Shown in pieces: positions 62,786 to 64,000 of a stretch of DNA of 64,000 nt. The notes under the pieces were generated by a model that saw only the letters and a program-made list of their open reading frames with translations, ran no database searches and was not told the DNA's origin. A program made the translations under genes and the position numbers. Source of the DNA: Dermanyssus gallinae. Its lineage: Eukaryota > Arthropoda > Arachnida > Mesostigmata > Dermanyssidae. The DNA lies in assembly GCA_003439945.1 (NCBI GenBank), contig QVRM01004774.1, positions 481,501 through 545,500 of the forward strand. Reading direction: 5' to 3'. Positions within the stretch are counted from its first letter, which is position 1; the number at the start of each line of letters is the position of its first letter.

Positions 62786-63317
62786 AACATAAATCTATAT
62801 ATGGATATAAAAAAAGTAGCGGGGCCATCCTGATCTATATATATATATATATATATATGTATATAAAATGTTGCGACATAAAATGTCGTGTTTCCGATGG
62901 CTGTTTGCTGATGCTGCTATAGCTACTGTTGTCGTTGCTATTGTTGCCGTTGCCGTTGATAATAGCAGTAGTTGCAATATGTGAACAACGGTAGGAAGGC
63001 CCAGAAGGTCTCTTCTTGCACGAACGTCGACGACAGATGACTGTCGTTGTCGAAACGACCCGCATAGCCACCGACACGATGATGACGACAATAATGATGA
63101 TGATATCATTATCACCACCACGAGCACGGCTTTTGTCGGCTCTTCGCTAGTAATAGGCCAACTAGTTGTAGTTCTAGTAGTGCGCGAAAGCATTAGTAAT
63201 AGCTGTAAAAGGACTAGTGGACATTGTAGGAATGGCAGTTGCAAGAGAGACGACTCAACGGCAACTACTAGAAAAAAACATCTGTATTCCCGCTGTATTC
63301 CCTCCAACCACACCAAC

Positions 63318-63323
63318 AAAAGC

Positions 63324-63356
<33 letters not shown>

Positions 63357-63500
63357 AATAATATACAATATCAGCAACAACAACAACAACAGCAGACAAT
63401 AGAAATACCAGCCACAACAACAGCAATAACAGGCAGCAACAACAACAACACCAACAACAATATTAAACACCAATATCAACAGCAGCAGCAACAACAATAT
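63318..63500. repeat. (CAA)n/(CAG)n low-complexity tract
   Basis: Imperfect CAA and CAG triplets with ATA interruptions. Frames give poly-Asn, poly-Gln or poly-Thr on one strand and Leu/Val/Cys on the other. No gene is supported from here to the window end at 64000. Confidence 0.85.
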
Positions 63501-63671
63501 ATAGGTGGAGTCACGCCGCTTCTGTGCGTAGAACTCTGCTAGACTGGACCCCAACTCTGGAAAATATGTGACGCTTTCGCTCATTTTATCCTGTGTACAG
63601 TTTCATGAAAATACAATTGTTACCTCTAATATATAAGCAAACAATGTAATAATAAATAAAAATGTTTAAAA

Positions 63672-63718
<47 letters not shown>

Positions 63719-64000
63719 GAGAGAGAGAGAGAAGATAGAAGGGATGTCTAGCAGCTCGGGCGTTTGTTAGCAGTTGTTTCATTGCTTGCTCAGCATTGCT
63801 TATCACGATTATGGCAATGGATGAAAATAACGATGACGGTGCTGATGGTAATAATGAAGATGGTAAAGAAGAAGATGATGTTGATAGAACGTCGTGATAT
63901 TGCCATCAGCTGCCACACGCCGACTACTACGATGAACACCAAATACACCACAATAACAGCGGTCGGCGTTCGTGGTTAGGGTGACAAGTTATCTGACACA

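Overview
This is a 64 kb piece of a metazoan nuclear genome, probably an arthropod or another invertebrate. The evidence for this is the spliced gene structure, the abundance of (TA)n, (TAA)n, (CAA)n and (CAG)n microsatellites, and the decayed LINE, mariner and tRNA-derived SINE copies. There are no bacterial operons, no CRISPR array and no intact rRNA gene. Nearly all of the longer open frames are translations of simple repeats (runs of Tyr-Ile, Asn, Leu or Cys) and are not genes.

The one host gene identified with confidence is on the + strand at about 28.3-29.9 kb. Two consecutive exons (28309-28466 and 29860-29942) splice in phase and encode the first EF-hand region of a mitochondrial calcium uptake protein of the MICU2/MICU3 type. 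I recognised no earlier or later exons, so the gene probably has introns longer than about 28 kb on one side and 34 kb on the other, and most of the window would be MICU intron. Other possible coding pieces are much weaker. They are a small Cys-rich ORF with a signal-peptide-like start at 51087-51326, a 245-codon open frame on the - strand at 37571-38308, an ORF at 35854-36174, and two acidic stretches ending in GTAAG-type donors at 1-47 and near 59700.

Mobile DNA, left to right: a TA-flanked MITE (885-1259); a SINE with a 16-bp target duplication (1856-2044); a decayed APE-type LINE with zinc knuckle, endonuclease, reverse transcriptase and thumb remnants (3.3-6.9 kb); a mariner-like transposase remnant (9.85-10.33 kb, -); a SINE (11.6 kb); two fold-back elements side by side (14382-14750 and 14781-15680); a LINE 3' tail (18.3-18.57 kb); a 5'-truncated LINE with a restriction-like endonuclease, lying between two (TA)n arrays (21916-22562, -); a second LINE type with a YLDD reverse transcriptase (30.4-31.9 kb); Jockey/CR1-like LINE fragments (39.2-39.76 kb and 51.9-53.0 kb, both -); a complex fold-back cluster (40.0-41.07 kb); tandem LINE tails (44.7-45.3 kb, -); another fold-back copy (45.39-45.93 kb); a second mariner remnant (46.27-46.83 kb); a second copy of the MITE (49391-49734); a SINE with target duplication (57.49-57.68 kb); and a near-perfect 1.07-kb palindrome (61013-62080).

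The main pattern is that (TA)n microsatellites border almost every recognisable insertion. TA-targeting DNA elements and at least one endonuclease-bearing LINE appear to use these arrays as landing sites. The most unusual structure is the long fold-back family at 14.8 kb and 61.0 kb, whose younger copy has about 510-bp arms that are almost identical.
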